Under the pieces are notes generated by a model. That model did not search any database. It saw nothing but the letters and a program-made list of their open reading frames with translations, and was not told the DNA's origin. 64,000 nt of DNA, from the NCBI RefSeq assembly GCF_041228405.1, contig NZ_CP133888.1, forward strand, positions 2,852,001 through 2,916,000. Reading direction: 5' to 3'. This DNA comes from Salinilacustrithrix flava (GTDB lineage: Bacteria; Actinomycetota; Acidimicrobiia; Acidimicrobiales; Salinilacustritrichaceae). Each line of letters starts with the position of its first letter. Position 1 is the stretch's first letter. A program made the translations under genes and the position numbers. Positions 24,474 to 34,175 of this stretch are shown here, one piece after another.

Positions 24474-25129
24474 ACCCCGAGCAGGTGGCCCAGCACAGCA
24501 GCGTGGTTCGCAACTACCTGGTGCCGACGGTGGTGGAGTCCACCAACCGGGGGGAGCGGGCCTACGACCTCTACTCCCGCCTGCTCAAGGAGAACATCAT
24601 CTTCCTGGGCACGCCGATCGACGACAACATCGCCAACCTCGTCTGCGCCCAGCTGCTGCACCTCGAGTCGGAGAACTCCGACAAGGACATCAGCATCTAC
24701 ATCAACAGCCCCGGTGGCGACATCACGGCTCTGTTCGCGATCTACGACACGCTGTCGTTCATCAAGAACGAGATCAGCACGATCTGCTACGGCCAGGCCG
24801 CCTCGGCTGCCGCCGTGCTGCTGGCCGCGGGCACCAAGGGCAAGCGCCTCGCGCTGCCGCACTCCCGGATCCTGCTCCACCAGCCGTGGGGTCAGGGCGG
24901 TGGCCAGGCCACCGACATCGAGATCCAGGCCCGCGAGATCATGCGCATGCGCGACCTGCTCAACGAGATCCTCGCCGAGCACACGGGCCAGACGGTGGAG
25001 CGCATCGAGGCCGACACCGACCGGGATTTCGTGATGACCGCGCCCGAGGCGCTCGAGTACGGCATCATCGACGAGGTGATCAGTCGGCGCTCGCTCGCCG
25101 ACACGACGGGTCCGATCCGGGCCAACTGA
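24470..25129 (+). CDS. clpP: ATP-dependent Clp protease proteolytic subunit (second copy)
   Basis: A 219-residue Clp peptidase subunit with Ser112 in YGQAASAAA, His137 in LLHQPWGQ and a C-terminal Asp in the DTDRDF region. It differs clearly from the copy at 6.1 kb (SAAA here against SMGQ there), consistent with a two-component ClpP1P2 barrel. It is coupled to tig by ATGA and lies 19 nt before clpX. Confidence 0.96.
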   Translation: MNPEQVAQHSSVVRNYLVPTVVESTNRGERAYDLYSRLLKENIIFLGTPIDDNIANLVCAQLLHLESENSDKDISIYINSPGGDITALFAIYDTLSFIKNEISTICYGQAASAAAVLLAAGTKGKRLALPHSRILLHQPWGQGGGQATDIEIQAREIMRMRDLLNEILAEHTGQTVERIEADTDRDFVMTAPEALEYGIIDEVISRRSLADTTGPIRAN

Positions 25130-25148
25130 GACCAGGGGGGTCCGCGAC

Positions 25149-26416
<1,268 letters not shown>

Positions 26417-26420
<4 letters not shown>

Positions 26421-27751
26421 ACTTCGGTGACGCGCTCGTCCACCTGGACGAGCACATCAACCTCGAAGCCACCCTCGACGGCCCCAAGGCCGGCGCGGTG
26501 CACGGGCTGTCCCTCGACCGGATGCGCGGCATCGTCGAGGTCCTCGGTGATCCCCAGGCCAGCGCGCCGGTCATCCACGTCACCGGCACCAACGGCAAGG
26601 GCTCGACGTCGCGGATCATCACCGCGCTGCTCGGCGCCCACGGGCTCACCGTCGGCACCTATGCGAGCCCGCACCTCGAGTCGATCACCGAGCGGATCCG
26701 GCGCAACGCCGAGTCGATCTCGGAGGAGGACTTCGGAGACATCATGGGCGAGATCGCCGCCCTCGAGCCGATGTTCCCCGACCGGCCGAGCTACTTCGAC
26801 CTGCTCACGGCCGCCGCCTTCGCCTGGTTCGCCCGCGAGGCGGTGGAGGTCATGGTGCTCGAGGTGGGGATGCTCGGGCGGTTCGACTCCACCAACGTCG
26901 CCTCGGCCGACGTCGCCGTGATCACCAACGTGGGCCGGGACCACACCGACTTCCGAGGCGACTGGCGGCGGGCGATCGCCGAGGAGAAGGCCGGCATCAT
27001 CGAGGACCGCAGCGCGGTCGTCATCGGCGAGACCGACCCCGAGCTGATCGAGGTCTTCCGGGCCGAGGGTGGCTCGGTGCACTGGGTCCGCGACGAGCAC
27101 TTCGGCGTCCGCTCCTCGCTGGTCGCCCTGGGCGGCCGCCACGCCGACCTCTACACGCCCGGTTCTCGGCTCGAGGAGCTCTACCTCCCGCTCCACGGTG
27201 CCCACCAGGTCGACAACGCATCGATCGCCGTCGCCGCGGTGGAGGCCTTCTTCGGCCGCCCGCTCGACCGTGACGTGGTCCAGGAGGCGCTGCGCAGCGT
27301 GGAGATCCCCGGCCGCTTCGAGGTCGTCGACCGCGCGCCGCTCATCGTGCTCGACATGGCCCACAACCCCGACGGCACCGAGGCGGTGGCCGACACCTAC
27401 GCCAGCGAGTTCCACCCCGAGGGCGGCCTCACCCTGATCGTCGGCATGCTCGGCGGTCGGGACCTCGACGACACCCTCGCCCCGCTGCTGGCGCTGCACC
27501 CCCGCCGGGTCATCTGCACCCGGGCCGACTCGCCCCGCGCCGTGCCGGCCGCAGACGTCGCCGCCGCCGTCGCCCGGGGCCTCGGCGACCACGTCGCCGA
27601 GGTGCGCACGACCGACGACGTCGACGCCGCGGTCCGCAAGGCCGTCGACCTGCTGGCCGACGACGAGGCCCTCCTCGTCACCGGTTCGACCTACGTGGTG
27701 GGCGAGGCTCGGTCCACGCTGCGCAGCCTCGGGTTCAACGCTCGCCGCTGA
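26417..27751 (+). CDS. folC: Folylpolyglutamate synthase / dihydrofolate synthase
   Basis: A 444-residue Mur-ligase-like enzyme that adds glutamate to folates. The P-loop is GTNGKGS (residues 57-63). The family segments YASPHLESITERIRRN, FAWFAREAVEVMVLEVGMLG, ITNVGRDH and LDMAHNPDGTEAV follow in order. It begins with TTG inside the clpX stop (TTGA overlap), which is unusual but consistent with tight coupling. No valS is seen upstream, unlike in many actinobacteria. Confidence 0.94.
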
Positions 27752-27772
27752 CGGCCGCTACCGTCCCGCCCC

Positions 27773-28183
27773 GTGAACCGGACCTTCGTCATGTGCAAGC
27801 CCGATGCCGTCGAGCGCGGCCTCGTCGGGGAGATCGTCGCCCGCTTCGAGCGCAAGGGGCTCACCCTCGTCGCCGCCGAGCTCAAGACCGCCGATCGAGC
27901 CCTCGCCGAAGCCCACTACGACGAGCACCGCGACAAGCCCTTCTTCGGTGAGCTGGTCGACTTCCTCACCCGCAGCCCGGTGCTGGCCATGGTGGTCGAG
28001 GGCCCGGCCGACAACACCTTCTCGATCTGTCGCACCCTCATCGGCAAGACCAGCGTCGACGACGCCCAGCCCGGCTCGATCCGCGGTGACTTCGCCACCA
28101 CGACCAACGAGAACCTGGTCCACGGCAGCGACTCCCACGAGTCGGCCCACCGCGAGATCGACCTCTGGTTCCCCAACCTCTGA
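27773..28183 (+). CDS. ndk: Nucleoside diphosphate kinase
   Basis: A 136-residue kinase that transfers the gamma phosphate between nucleoside triphosphates and diphosphates. The active-site His117 lies in NENLVHGSDS, and the N terminus RTFVMCKPDAVERGLVGEI and the C-terminal FPNL match the family. The GTG start has TACCGT 8 nt upstream, giving its own leaderless promoter after folC. A palindromic repeat begins at the stop codon. Confidence 0.97.
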   Translation: MNRTFVMCKPDAVERGLVGEIVARFERKGLTLVAAELKTADRALAEAHYDEHRDKPFFGELVDFLTRSPVLAMVVEGPADNTFSICRTLIGKTSVDDAQPGSIRGDFATTTNENLVHGSDSHESAHREIDLWFPNL

Positions 28184-28238
28184 AACTGGCAGCGGAGACG
28201 GAACGGTGGGCTTCTGTTCCGTGGTCGCTGCCAGTTTC
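28182..28238. repeat. Dispersed palindromic element, copy 2
   Basis: A 57-nt inverted repeat starting in the ndk stop codon. The outer arms GAAACTGGCAGCG / CGCTGCCAGTTTC are perfect over 13 bp, and the inner arms are ACGGAAC / GTTCCGT. A GAG/GGT internal loop lies between the stems, as in copy 1. It lies before the mreB promoter and could end ndk transcription. Confidence 0.85.
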
Positions 28239-28283
28239 CTCCGGATGGCCCGCACTGAGGCGGTCCCGTTGTCGTCCCGACTG

Positions 28284-28311
28284 TTGCGGTTCGGTGACAG
28301 AGGGTTAGCCT
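28284..28311 (+). promoter_or_regulatory. Probable promoter of the mreBCD-mrdA-rodA operon
   Basis: TTGCGG (-35) and TAGCCT (-10) with a 16-nt spacer, giving a leader of about 54 nt before the mreB ATG. This is one of the few genes here with a full-length leader. Confidence 0.5.
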
Positions 28312-28371
28312 GGGACACTCCGCTACGCTGACCGGTCGCCCGGACCAGGTCCCCGACGGAATCGTGTACGC

Positions 28372-29412
28372 ATGTCCGAGAACGTCTTCACCTCCCTGAT
28401 GGGCCGCGACATGGCGGTCGACCTCGGCACCGCGAACACGGTGGTCTACGTCCGCGGGCGTGGCATCGTGCTCAACGAGCCCTCCGTGGTCGCCGTCAAC
28501 GTGCGCGACGGGCGCCCCCTCGCCGTCGGCGCCGAGGCCAAGCGGATGATCGGCCGCACGCCGTCGCACATCCAGGCCATCCGCCCGCTCAAGGACGGCG
28601 TGATCTCGGACTTCGAGATCTGCGAGAAGATGCTGCGGTACTTCATCCAGAAGGTGCACCAGCGCCGCTGGGCCAAGCCGCGCATGGTCATCTGCGTGCC
28701 GTCGGGCATCACGGGCGTGGAGCAGCGCGCCGTGCTCGAGGCCGCCGAGTTCGCCGGCGCCCGCAAGCCGGCCCACATCATCGAGGAGCCCATGGCGGCC
28801 GCCATCGGCGCCGGGCTGCCCGTCCAGGAGCCCACGGGCAACATGATCGTGGACATCGGAGGCGGCACCACCGAGGTCGCGGTCATCTCCCTCGGTGGCA
28901 TCGTGGCCAGCCAGTCGGTGCGCGTCGCCGGCGACGAGCTGGACGAGGCCATCATCCAGTTCATCAAGAAGGAGTACTCCCTGGCGGTGGGCGAGCGGGC
29001 CGCCGAGGAGATCAAGATCGGCATGGGCTCGGCCTGGCCGCTCGAGGAGGAGCTCTACGCCGAGGTGCGCGGTCGCGACCTCATCACCGGGCTCCCCAAG
29101 ACGATCGTCACGTCCACCGAGGAGATCCGCGAGGCCATCGACGAGCCGGTCACGGCCATCGTCGACGCCGTCAAGGTCACCCTCGACAAGACGCCGCCGG
29201 AGCTGGCGGCCGACATCATGGAGAAGGGGATCGTGCTCGCCGGTGGCGGCGCGTTCCTCCACGGCCTCGATGCCCGCCTGGAGCACGAGACCGGCATGCC
29301 GATCGTCATCGCCAACGATCCGCTGCACGCCGTCGCCTTCGGGTCGGGCCTCGCCCTCGAGGAGTTCGACGCCCTGAAGGACGTGCTGTTCAACAACCCG
29401 CCCGAACACTGA
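28372..29412 (+). CDS. mreB: Rod-shape-determining protein MreB
   Basis: A 346-residue actin-like ATPase that forms membrane-bound filaments directing lateral wall synthesis. The phosphate-1 motif is DLGTANTVVYVRGRG, phosphate-2 is IVDIGGGTTEVAVISLGG, and the adenosine motif is GIVLAGGGAFLHGLD. Length matches the family. First gene of mreB-mreC-mreD-mrdA-rodA. A complete set implies elongasome-driven rod growth, which is lost in polar-growing mycobacteria. Confidence 0.98.
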   Translation: MSENVFTSLMGRDMAVDLGTANTVVYVRGRGIVLNEPSVVAVNVRDGRPLAVGAEAKRMIGRTPSHIQAIRPLKDGVISDFEICEKMLRYFIQKVHQRRWAKPRMVICVPSGITGVEQRAVLEAAEFAGARKPAHIIEEPMAAAIGAGLPVQEPTGNMIVDIGGGTTEVAVISLGGIVASQSVRVAGDELDEAIIQFIKKEYSLAVGERAAEEIKIGMGSAWPLEEELYAEVRGRDLITGLPKTIVTSTEEIREAIDEPVTAIVDAVKVTLDKTPPELAADIMEKGIVLAGGGAFLHGLDARLEHETGMPIVIANDPLHAVAFGSGLALEEFDALKDVLFNNPPEH

Positions 29413-29437
29413 CCCCCACCATGTCTGAGGGCCTCTC

Positions 29438-30304
29438 ATGGCCATGACCGGTCCCCGCCGCAGCGGACGGTCACGGCTGACCATCCTCCTGCTCGTGCTC
29501 ACCTCGATCACCGTGCTCACCCTGGACTTCCGGGGCGTCGGCTTCCTCGGCGACGCCCGCCGGGCGGTGGGGTCAGCGCTGAGCCCGCTGCAGGGCGCGG
29601 CAGACTTCGTGGCCACCCCGTTCCAGAACACCTGGAACGGCGTCACCGGCTACGACGACCTCGAGGCCGAGAACGAAGCCCTGCGCATCCAGGTCGAGCA
29701 GCTCGAGGGCGAAGCGGCCCGCAACGCCGACGTCGCCGCCCAGTACGACGAGCTCGTCAGCCAGGTCGACATCCCGTGGGTGGGCGGGCTCAGCACCGCC
29801 ACCGCCCGGGTCGTGCAGCAGCCGGCCAGCTCCTTCTCCCACGTCATCGGCATCGACAAGGGCTCCGGCGCCGGCATCCGCGAGGGCATGCCGGTCGTCG
29901 TCGGCGACGGCGAGGGTCTGGGCGGCCTCGTCGGGCGCGTCGTCGACGTCGGCGAGGGACAGGCCTCGGTCCAGCTGGTGACGGACCCCGAGTTCCGGGT
30001 CGGTGTGCGCCTCGTCACCAGCCAGCGCTTCGGCACCGCCTCGGGCCAGGGGGCCGGGCGGGACCTGCGGATCGACACCGGCATCGAGCCGGGCGAACCC
30101 GACGCCGACCTCCCGTCGCTCGAGATCCTCACCACCTCCGGCATCGACGACCGGTCCTCGTTCCCCGCCTCGATCCCGGTCGGCAAGGTCACCCGCACGC
30201 GGCCGGCCAACGGCGGCCTCACCCTCGAGGTCTTCGCCGAGCCTCTCGCCGACCTGGACCAGCTGAGCTTCGTGTCCGTCGTCCTCACCACCCCGGTCGG
30301 CTAG
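29438..30304 (+). CDS. mreC: Rod-shape-determining protein MreC
   Basis: A 288-residue bitopic scaffold: one N-terminal membrane helix (LTILLLVLTSITVLTLDF, about residues 14-31), a coiled coil (YDDLEAENEALRIQVEQLEG) and the extracellular double beta-barrel with SFSHVIGIDKGSGAGIREGM and GLVGRVVDVGEG. It links MreB to PBP2 and RodA. mreD starts at the base after its stop. Confidence 0.95.
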   Translation: MAMTGPRRSGRSRLTILLLVLTSITVLTLDFRGVGFLGDARRAVGSALSPLQGAADFVATPFQNTWNGVTGYDDLEAENEALRIQVEQLEGEAARNADVAAQYDELVSQVDIPWVGGLSTATARVVQQPASSFSHVIGIDKGSGAGIREGMPVVVGDGEGLGGLVGRVVDVGEGQASVQLVTDPEFRVGVRLVTSQRFGTASGQGAGRDLRIDTGIEPGEPDADLPSLEILTTSGIDDRSSFPASIPVGKVTRTRPANGGLTLEVFAEPLADLDQLSFVSVVLTTPVG

Positions 30305-30823
30305 ATGCTGCGCGCCGCCCGCCTCACCCTCGTGCTCGTCCTGGTCCTCACCGTCCAGACGACCTGGCTCGCCGACGCCCGTCCCTTCGGCGCCACCGGT
30401 GACCTGCTCCTGCTGGTCGCCATCGCCGCCGGCATGGCCGCCGGCCCCGTGCGGGGCGCCACGGTCGGGTTCATCGCCGGCGTGGCCATGGACCTCGTGC
30501 TCCTCACCCCCTTCGGGCTGTCGTCGCTCACGTACCTGGCCGTCGGCTTCGTCGTCGGCACCGTCCACGACGGGGTCCTGCGGTCCGCCCCGTGGATCCC
30601 GGTGCTCGTCACCTTCGTGGCCTCCGCGCTCGGCATCGTGTTCCTCGTGATGCTCGGCCAGCTGCTCGGTCAGCAGTTCCGGGTGCCGGGCCTGCCCCGG
30701 ATCGTCCTGGTCACGGCGGTCATCAACACGCTGCTGGCCTTCCCCGCCCTGTTCGTGGCCCGGTGGGTCGAGAAGGCCGCACCCGACCGGATGCTCCAGC
30801 CGTCGATGCGAGGCCTGCGATGA
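30305..30823 (+). CDS. mreD: Rod-shape-determining protein MreD
   Basis: A 172-residue membrane protein with five to six helices and the MreD hallmark of a loop followed by AGVAMDLVLLTPFGLSSLTY. It starts immediately after the mreC stop and overlaps the PBP2 gene as ATGA. Confidence 0.92.
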   Translation: MLRAARLTLVLVLVLTVQTTWLADARPFGATGDLLLLVAIAAGMAAGPVRGATVGFIAGVAMDLVLLTPFGLSSLTYLAVGFVVGTVHDGVLRSAPWIPVLVTFVASALGIVFLVMLGQLLGQQFRVPGLPRIVLVTAVINTLLAFPALFVARWVEKAAPDRMLQPSMRGLR

Positions 30824-32880
30824 GCCAGCGCGTGGAGTCACCGCGCTTGCGCCTCGGCGTGCTCGGCATCGTGGTCATCGCGCTGTTCGTGCCGCTGTTC
30901 GCCAGGCTCTGGTACCTGCAGGTGCTGTCCTCGGAGAGCTTCACCGAGGCCGCCGAGGCCAACCGCGTCCGGGTCGTGCAGGTCGAGGCGCCCCGCGGCC
31001 GCATCCTCGACCGCGACGGCACGGTCCTGGTCGACAACCGGGTGTCCATCGTCGTCACGGTCGATCGCGTCCGCTTCGCCGAGCTCGAGGACGCTGAGCG
31101 GACCGCCATGCTCGAGCGCCTCTCCGCCGAGCTGAGCCGCTACGGGTCGCCCGCCACCGTCGAGCAGCTGCAGGATCGCGTCGACGACGTCCGCTACTCC
31201 CGCTACGCGCCGGTGCCGGTGGCCGAGGACGCCACCGAGGAGCTCAAGATCTACATCGAGGAGCACCAGGAGCTGTTCCCGTCCGTGGCCGTCGAGCGCG
31301 TCGCCGTTCGTCGGTATCCCTACGGGACGCGAGCCGCCCACGTCATCGGTTCGGTCGGCGAGATCAACGACGAGGAGCTCGAGGAGCGGGCCAACAAGCC
31401 CAAGACCTACATCCGGGGCAACCAGATCGGGAAGACCGGTGTGGAGCGGATCTACGAGGACGACCTGCGGGGCACGCCCGGCCAGACCGTGTTCGAGGTC
31501 GATGCCATGGGCGATCCGGTCCGCATCCTGGAGGACCTGTCGGCGCCGCCCATCCCGGGCGACGACGTCTGGCTCACCATCGACATCGAGACCCAGGCGC
31601 TCTCGGAGGACCTGCTCGCCCAGGCCCTCGAGGACGCTCGCAACCGACGGGTGTCGGGAAGCAACCTGCCCAACCGCGGCAACGCCGGCTCCGTGGTGGT
31701 CACCGACCCGCGCAACGGCGAGGTCCTGGCCATGGCCAGCTACCCGGTGTTCGACCCGGCCGACTTCGTGAACGGCATCTCCTCGACCCGCTGGGAGTTC
31801 CTGAACAGCGACGAGGCGGACAAGCCGATCCTCAACCGGGCGATCCAGGGCGTCTACGCGCCCGGCTCCACCTACAAGCTGTTCACCGGTCTGGCCGCCA
31901 TGGTGCACGGCCTGCGCACCCCCGAGCAGCCGTTCCTCGACCAGGGCACGTTCACGATCGAGGACTGCCGGGGGCCGGGGTGCACGTTCCGGAACGCCGG
32001 GTCGAAGGCGTACGGCGTCGTCGACATGCGACGGGCCATGACCGTGTCGTCGGACGCGTACTTCTACAGCATCGGCGCGGACTTCTGGAACAACCGAGGC
32101 CGCCTCGGCGACGAGGCCCAGCAGGAGACCATCCGCACGTTCGGCTTCGGCCAGGAGACCGGCGTGCCGCTCCCGTCGGAGCAGGACGGGCGGGTCCCCA
32201 CGCCGCAGCAGCGCAAGGCGCAGTACGAGGCCAACCCCGAGCTGTTCCTCACCGGTGACTGGTTCACGGGCGACAACGTCATCATGACCATCGGCCAGGG
32301 CGACGTCGGGGTGACGCCCCTCCAGCTGGCCAACGGCTACGCCACCTTCGCCAACGGCGGCACCCGGTACGCCCCGAACATCGCCCGCAAGATCACCCGC
32401 AGCGGCTCACCCGACACCATCAAGCGCAGCTTCGAGCCTCGGATCAACGGCCGCGTCGAGATGGATCCGGCCCACCGCCAGGCGCTGCTCGACGGCCTCG
32501 TCGGCGTCACCACCCGCGACGGAGGCACGGCTCGGGCCACCTTCGCCGGCTTCCCCAACGACACCTTCCCCGTCGCCGGCAAGACCGGCACCGCCGAGGT
32601 GGACCAGAAGGCCGACACGGCGCTGTTCGCCGCGTTCGGGCCGGCACCCGCCCCGGAGTTCCAGGTCGCCGTCGTGCTCGAGGAGTCCGGGTTCGGCGGC
32701 ACGGCCGCCGCGCCCGTGGCGCGGGCGCTGTTCGACGTGTTCGCCGGCGTCGCGCCGATGCCGGTGATCCAGCCCGGCGGCGCCCTGGTGGAGCCGCCGC
32801 TCGAAGGCGCCGAGGTCGACGACACCTCGGAGCGCCCCGCCGACCGCCTCGGCCAGATCGCCGAAGGGGGAGCCGACTGA
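30820..32880 (+). CDS. mrdA: Penicillin-binding protein 2 (peptidoglycan DD-transpeptidase)
   Basis: A 686-residue class B PBP of the elongasome. A single N-terminal membrane helix (about residues 11-30) is followed by a pedestal/dimerisation domain starting VEAPRGRILDRDG. The transpeptidase domain has nucleophile Ser350 and Lys353 in APGSTYK, the second motif as SSD (410-412), and KTGTAE near 593. The start overlaps mreD (ATGA) and the stop overlaps the rodA start by one base, so it pairs with RodA as expected. Confidence 0.96.
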   Translation: MSQRVESPRLRLGVLGIVVIALFVPLFARLWYLQVLSSESFTEAAEANRVRVVQVEAPRGRILDRDGTVLVDNRVSIVVTVDRVRFAELEDAERTAMLERLSAELSRYGSPATVEQLQDRVDDVRYSRYAPVPVAEDATEELKIYIEEHQELFPSVAVERVAVRRYPYGTRAAHVIGSVGEINDEELEERANKPKTYIRGNQIGKTGVERIYEDDLRGTPGQTVFEVDAMGDPVRILEDLSAPPIPGDDVWLTIDIETQALSEDLLAQALEDARNRRVSGSNLPNRGNAGSVVVTDPRNGEVLAMASYPVFDPADFVNGISSTRWEFLNSDEADKPILNRAIQGVYAPGSTYKLFTGLAAMVHGLRTPEQPFLDQGTFTIEDCRGPGCTFRNAGSKAYGVVDMRRAMTVSSDAYFYSIGADFWNNRGRLGDEAQQETIRTFGFGQETGVPLPSEQDGRVPTPQQRKAQYEANPELFLTGDWFTGDNVIMTIGQGDVGVTPLQLANGYATFANGGTRYAPNIARKITRSGSPDTIKRSFEPRINGRVEMDPAHRQALLDGLVGVTTRDGGTARATFAGFPNDTFPVAGKTGTAEVDQKADTALFAAFGPAPAPEFQVAVVLEESGFGGTAAAPVARALFDVFAGVAPMPVIQPGGALVEPPLEGAEVDDTSERPADRLGQIAEGGAD

Positions 32881-34037
32881 TGGAGAGCTTCGCCGGCCGC
32901 TGGCCGGGCACGACCCGAGCGGGCTCGATGCGGCGGAACCCGGCCGCGCCCTGGCGGCACGTGGACCTCCTGCTCCTGGGCTCGGTCGGGCTCATCGCGC
33001 TGATCGGCACGCTCATGGTCTTCTCCTCCACGAGGGGCACCGGGAGCGCACCCGCCAACACCGCGATCCTCGAGCGCCACCTCGCCTTCGTGGCCACCGG
33101 CATCACCGTGATGGCCCTCACGACGATGGCCGACTACCGCCGGTTCCGGGACTGGGCGCCGCTGATGTACGGGGTGGTGTGCCTCCTCCTGCTCGGCGTG
33201 GTGTCGCCGTTCGGCACCGAGGTGAACGGCGCACAGGCCTGGTTCCAGATCGGTCCGGTCCAGGTGCAGCCCTCGGAGTTCTCCAAGATCGCCGTGATCG
33301 TCGGGCTGGCCTCGCTCGGCGCGCACTTCGGGAGCGACATCGACCTGCGCCGCCTCGCCATCCTGCTCGCCGTGCCGGGCATCCCCCTGGCGCTGATCAT
33401 GCTCCAGCCCGACCCGGGCACCGCCATGGTCTTCGTCGCCATCACGATGGGCATGCTGCTGGTCACCGGCGTGCGGGCGAAGCACATCGCCGGGCTCACG
33501 CTGGTGGGGCTCACCGCGGTGGTCGGGCTGCTCAGCTCCGGCCTGCTCGCGGACTACCAGAAGGACCGCCTGACGGTGTTCCTGAACCCGGCTGCCGGGC
33601 TGCAGGCCGAGGCCTACAACCTGAACCAGTCCAAGATCGCCATCGGCTCGGGCGGGGTGCTCGGCAAGGGGTTGTTCAACGGCACCCAGACCCAGCTCGA
33701 CATCGTCCCCGAGCAGCACACCGACTTCATCTTCACGGCGGTGGGGGAGGAGCTCGGGTTCCTCGGTGCCGCGACGCTGCTGGTCCTGTTCGCCCTCGTC
33801 GGTTGGCGCATCTGGCGCATCGCCCAGCTGTCACGGGACCAGTTCGGCGTGCTGCTGTGCGTCGGCGTCCTGTCGCTGCTGGCCTTCCAGATCTTCCAGA
33901 ACGCCGGCATGACGATGGGCATCATGCCGATCACCGGCATCCCGCTGCCCTTCGTGAGCTACGGCGGTTCGTCCACCATCGCGCTCTTCGCCGGCCTCGG
34001 TCTGGTGCAGGGCGTGCACATGCGCCGCTTCACCTGA
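32880..34037 (+). CDS. rodA: Peptidoglycan glycosyltransferase RodA (SEDS family)
   Basis: A 385-residue polytopic membrane glycosyltransferase that polymerises lipid II with PBP2. SEDS signatures: VNGAQAWFQIGPVQVQPSEF, QPDPGTAMVFVAITMGML, EQHTDFIFTAVGEELGFLG, with the essential Asp in the fourth outer loop, and the terminal PLPFVSYGGSSTIALFAGLG. It is the last gene of the mre operon. A 138-nt gap follows before the convergent alpha-galactosidase; two TTGACGTG repeats lie there without clear meaning. Confidence 0.96.
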   Translation: MESFAGRWPGTTRAGSMRRNPAAPWRHVDLLLLGSVGLIALIGTLMVFSSTRGTGSAPANTAILERHLAFVATGITVMALTTMADYRRFRDWAPLMYGVVCLLLLGVVSPFGTEVNGAQAWFQIGPVQVQPSEFSKIAVIVGLASLGAHFGSDIDLRRLAILLAVPGIPLALIMLQPDPGTAMVFVAITMGMLLVTGVRAKHIAGLTLVGLTAVVGLLSSGLLADYQKDRLTVFLNPAAGLQAEAYNLNQSKIAIGSGGVLGKGLFNGTQTQLDIVPEQHTDFIFTAVGEELGFLGAATLLVLFALVGWRIWRIAQLSRDQFGVLLCVGVLSLLAFQIFQNAGMTMGIMPITGIPLPFVSYGGSSTIALFAGLGLVQGVHMRRFT

Positions 34038-34175
34038 TTCTTGACGTGACGCTTGACGTGCGCTCCTTCGTCGCGCACGTCCCGTACACGGAGTAGGGGT
34101 TCATCCTCCTGCCACGGTCGGCTGGCGCCTCCCTCGGAGGCCGCTGCAGCGCTTGCCGTGCGTCCTGAGCGCGGC

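Noticed and set aside
34041..34060. Two TTGACGTG direct repeats, 12 nt apart, after rodA
   Set aside because: They lie in a convergent gap with no promoter geometry towards either gene; only two copies, so chance is possible.
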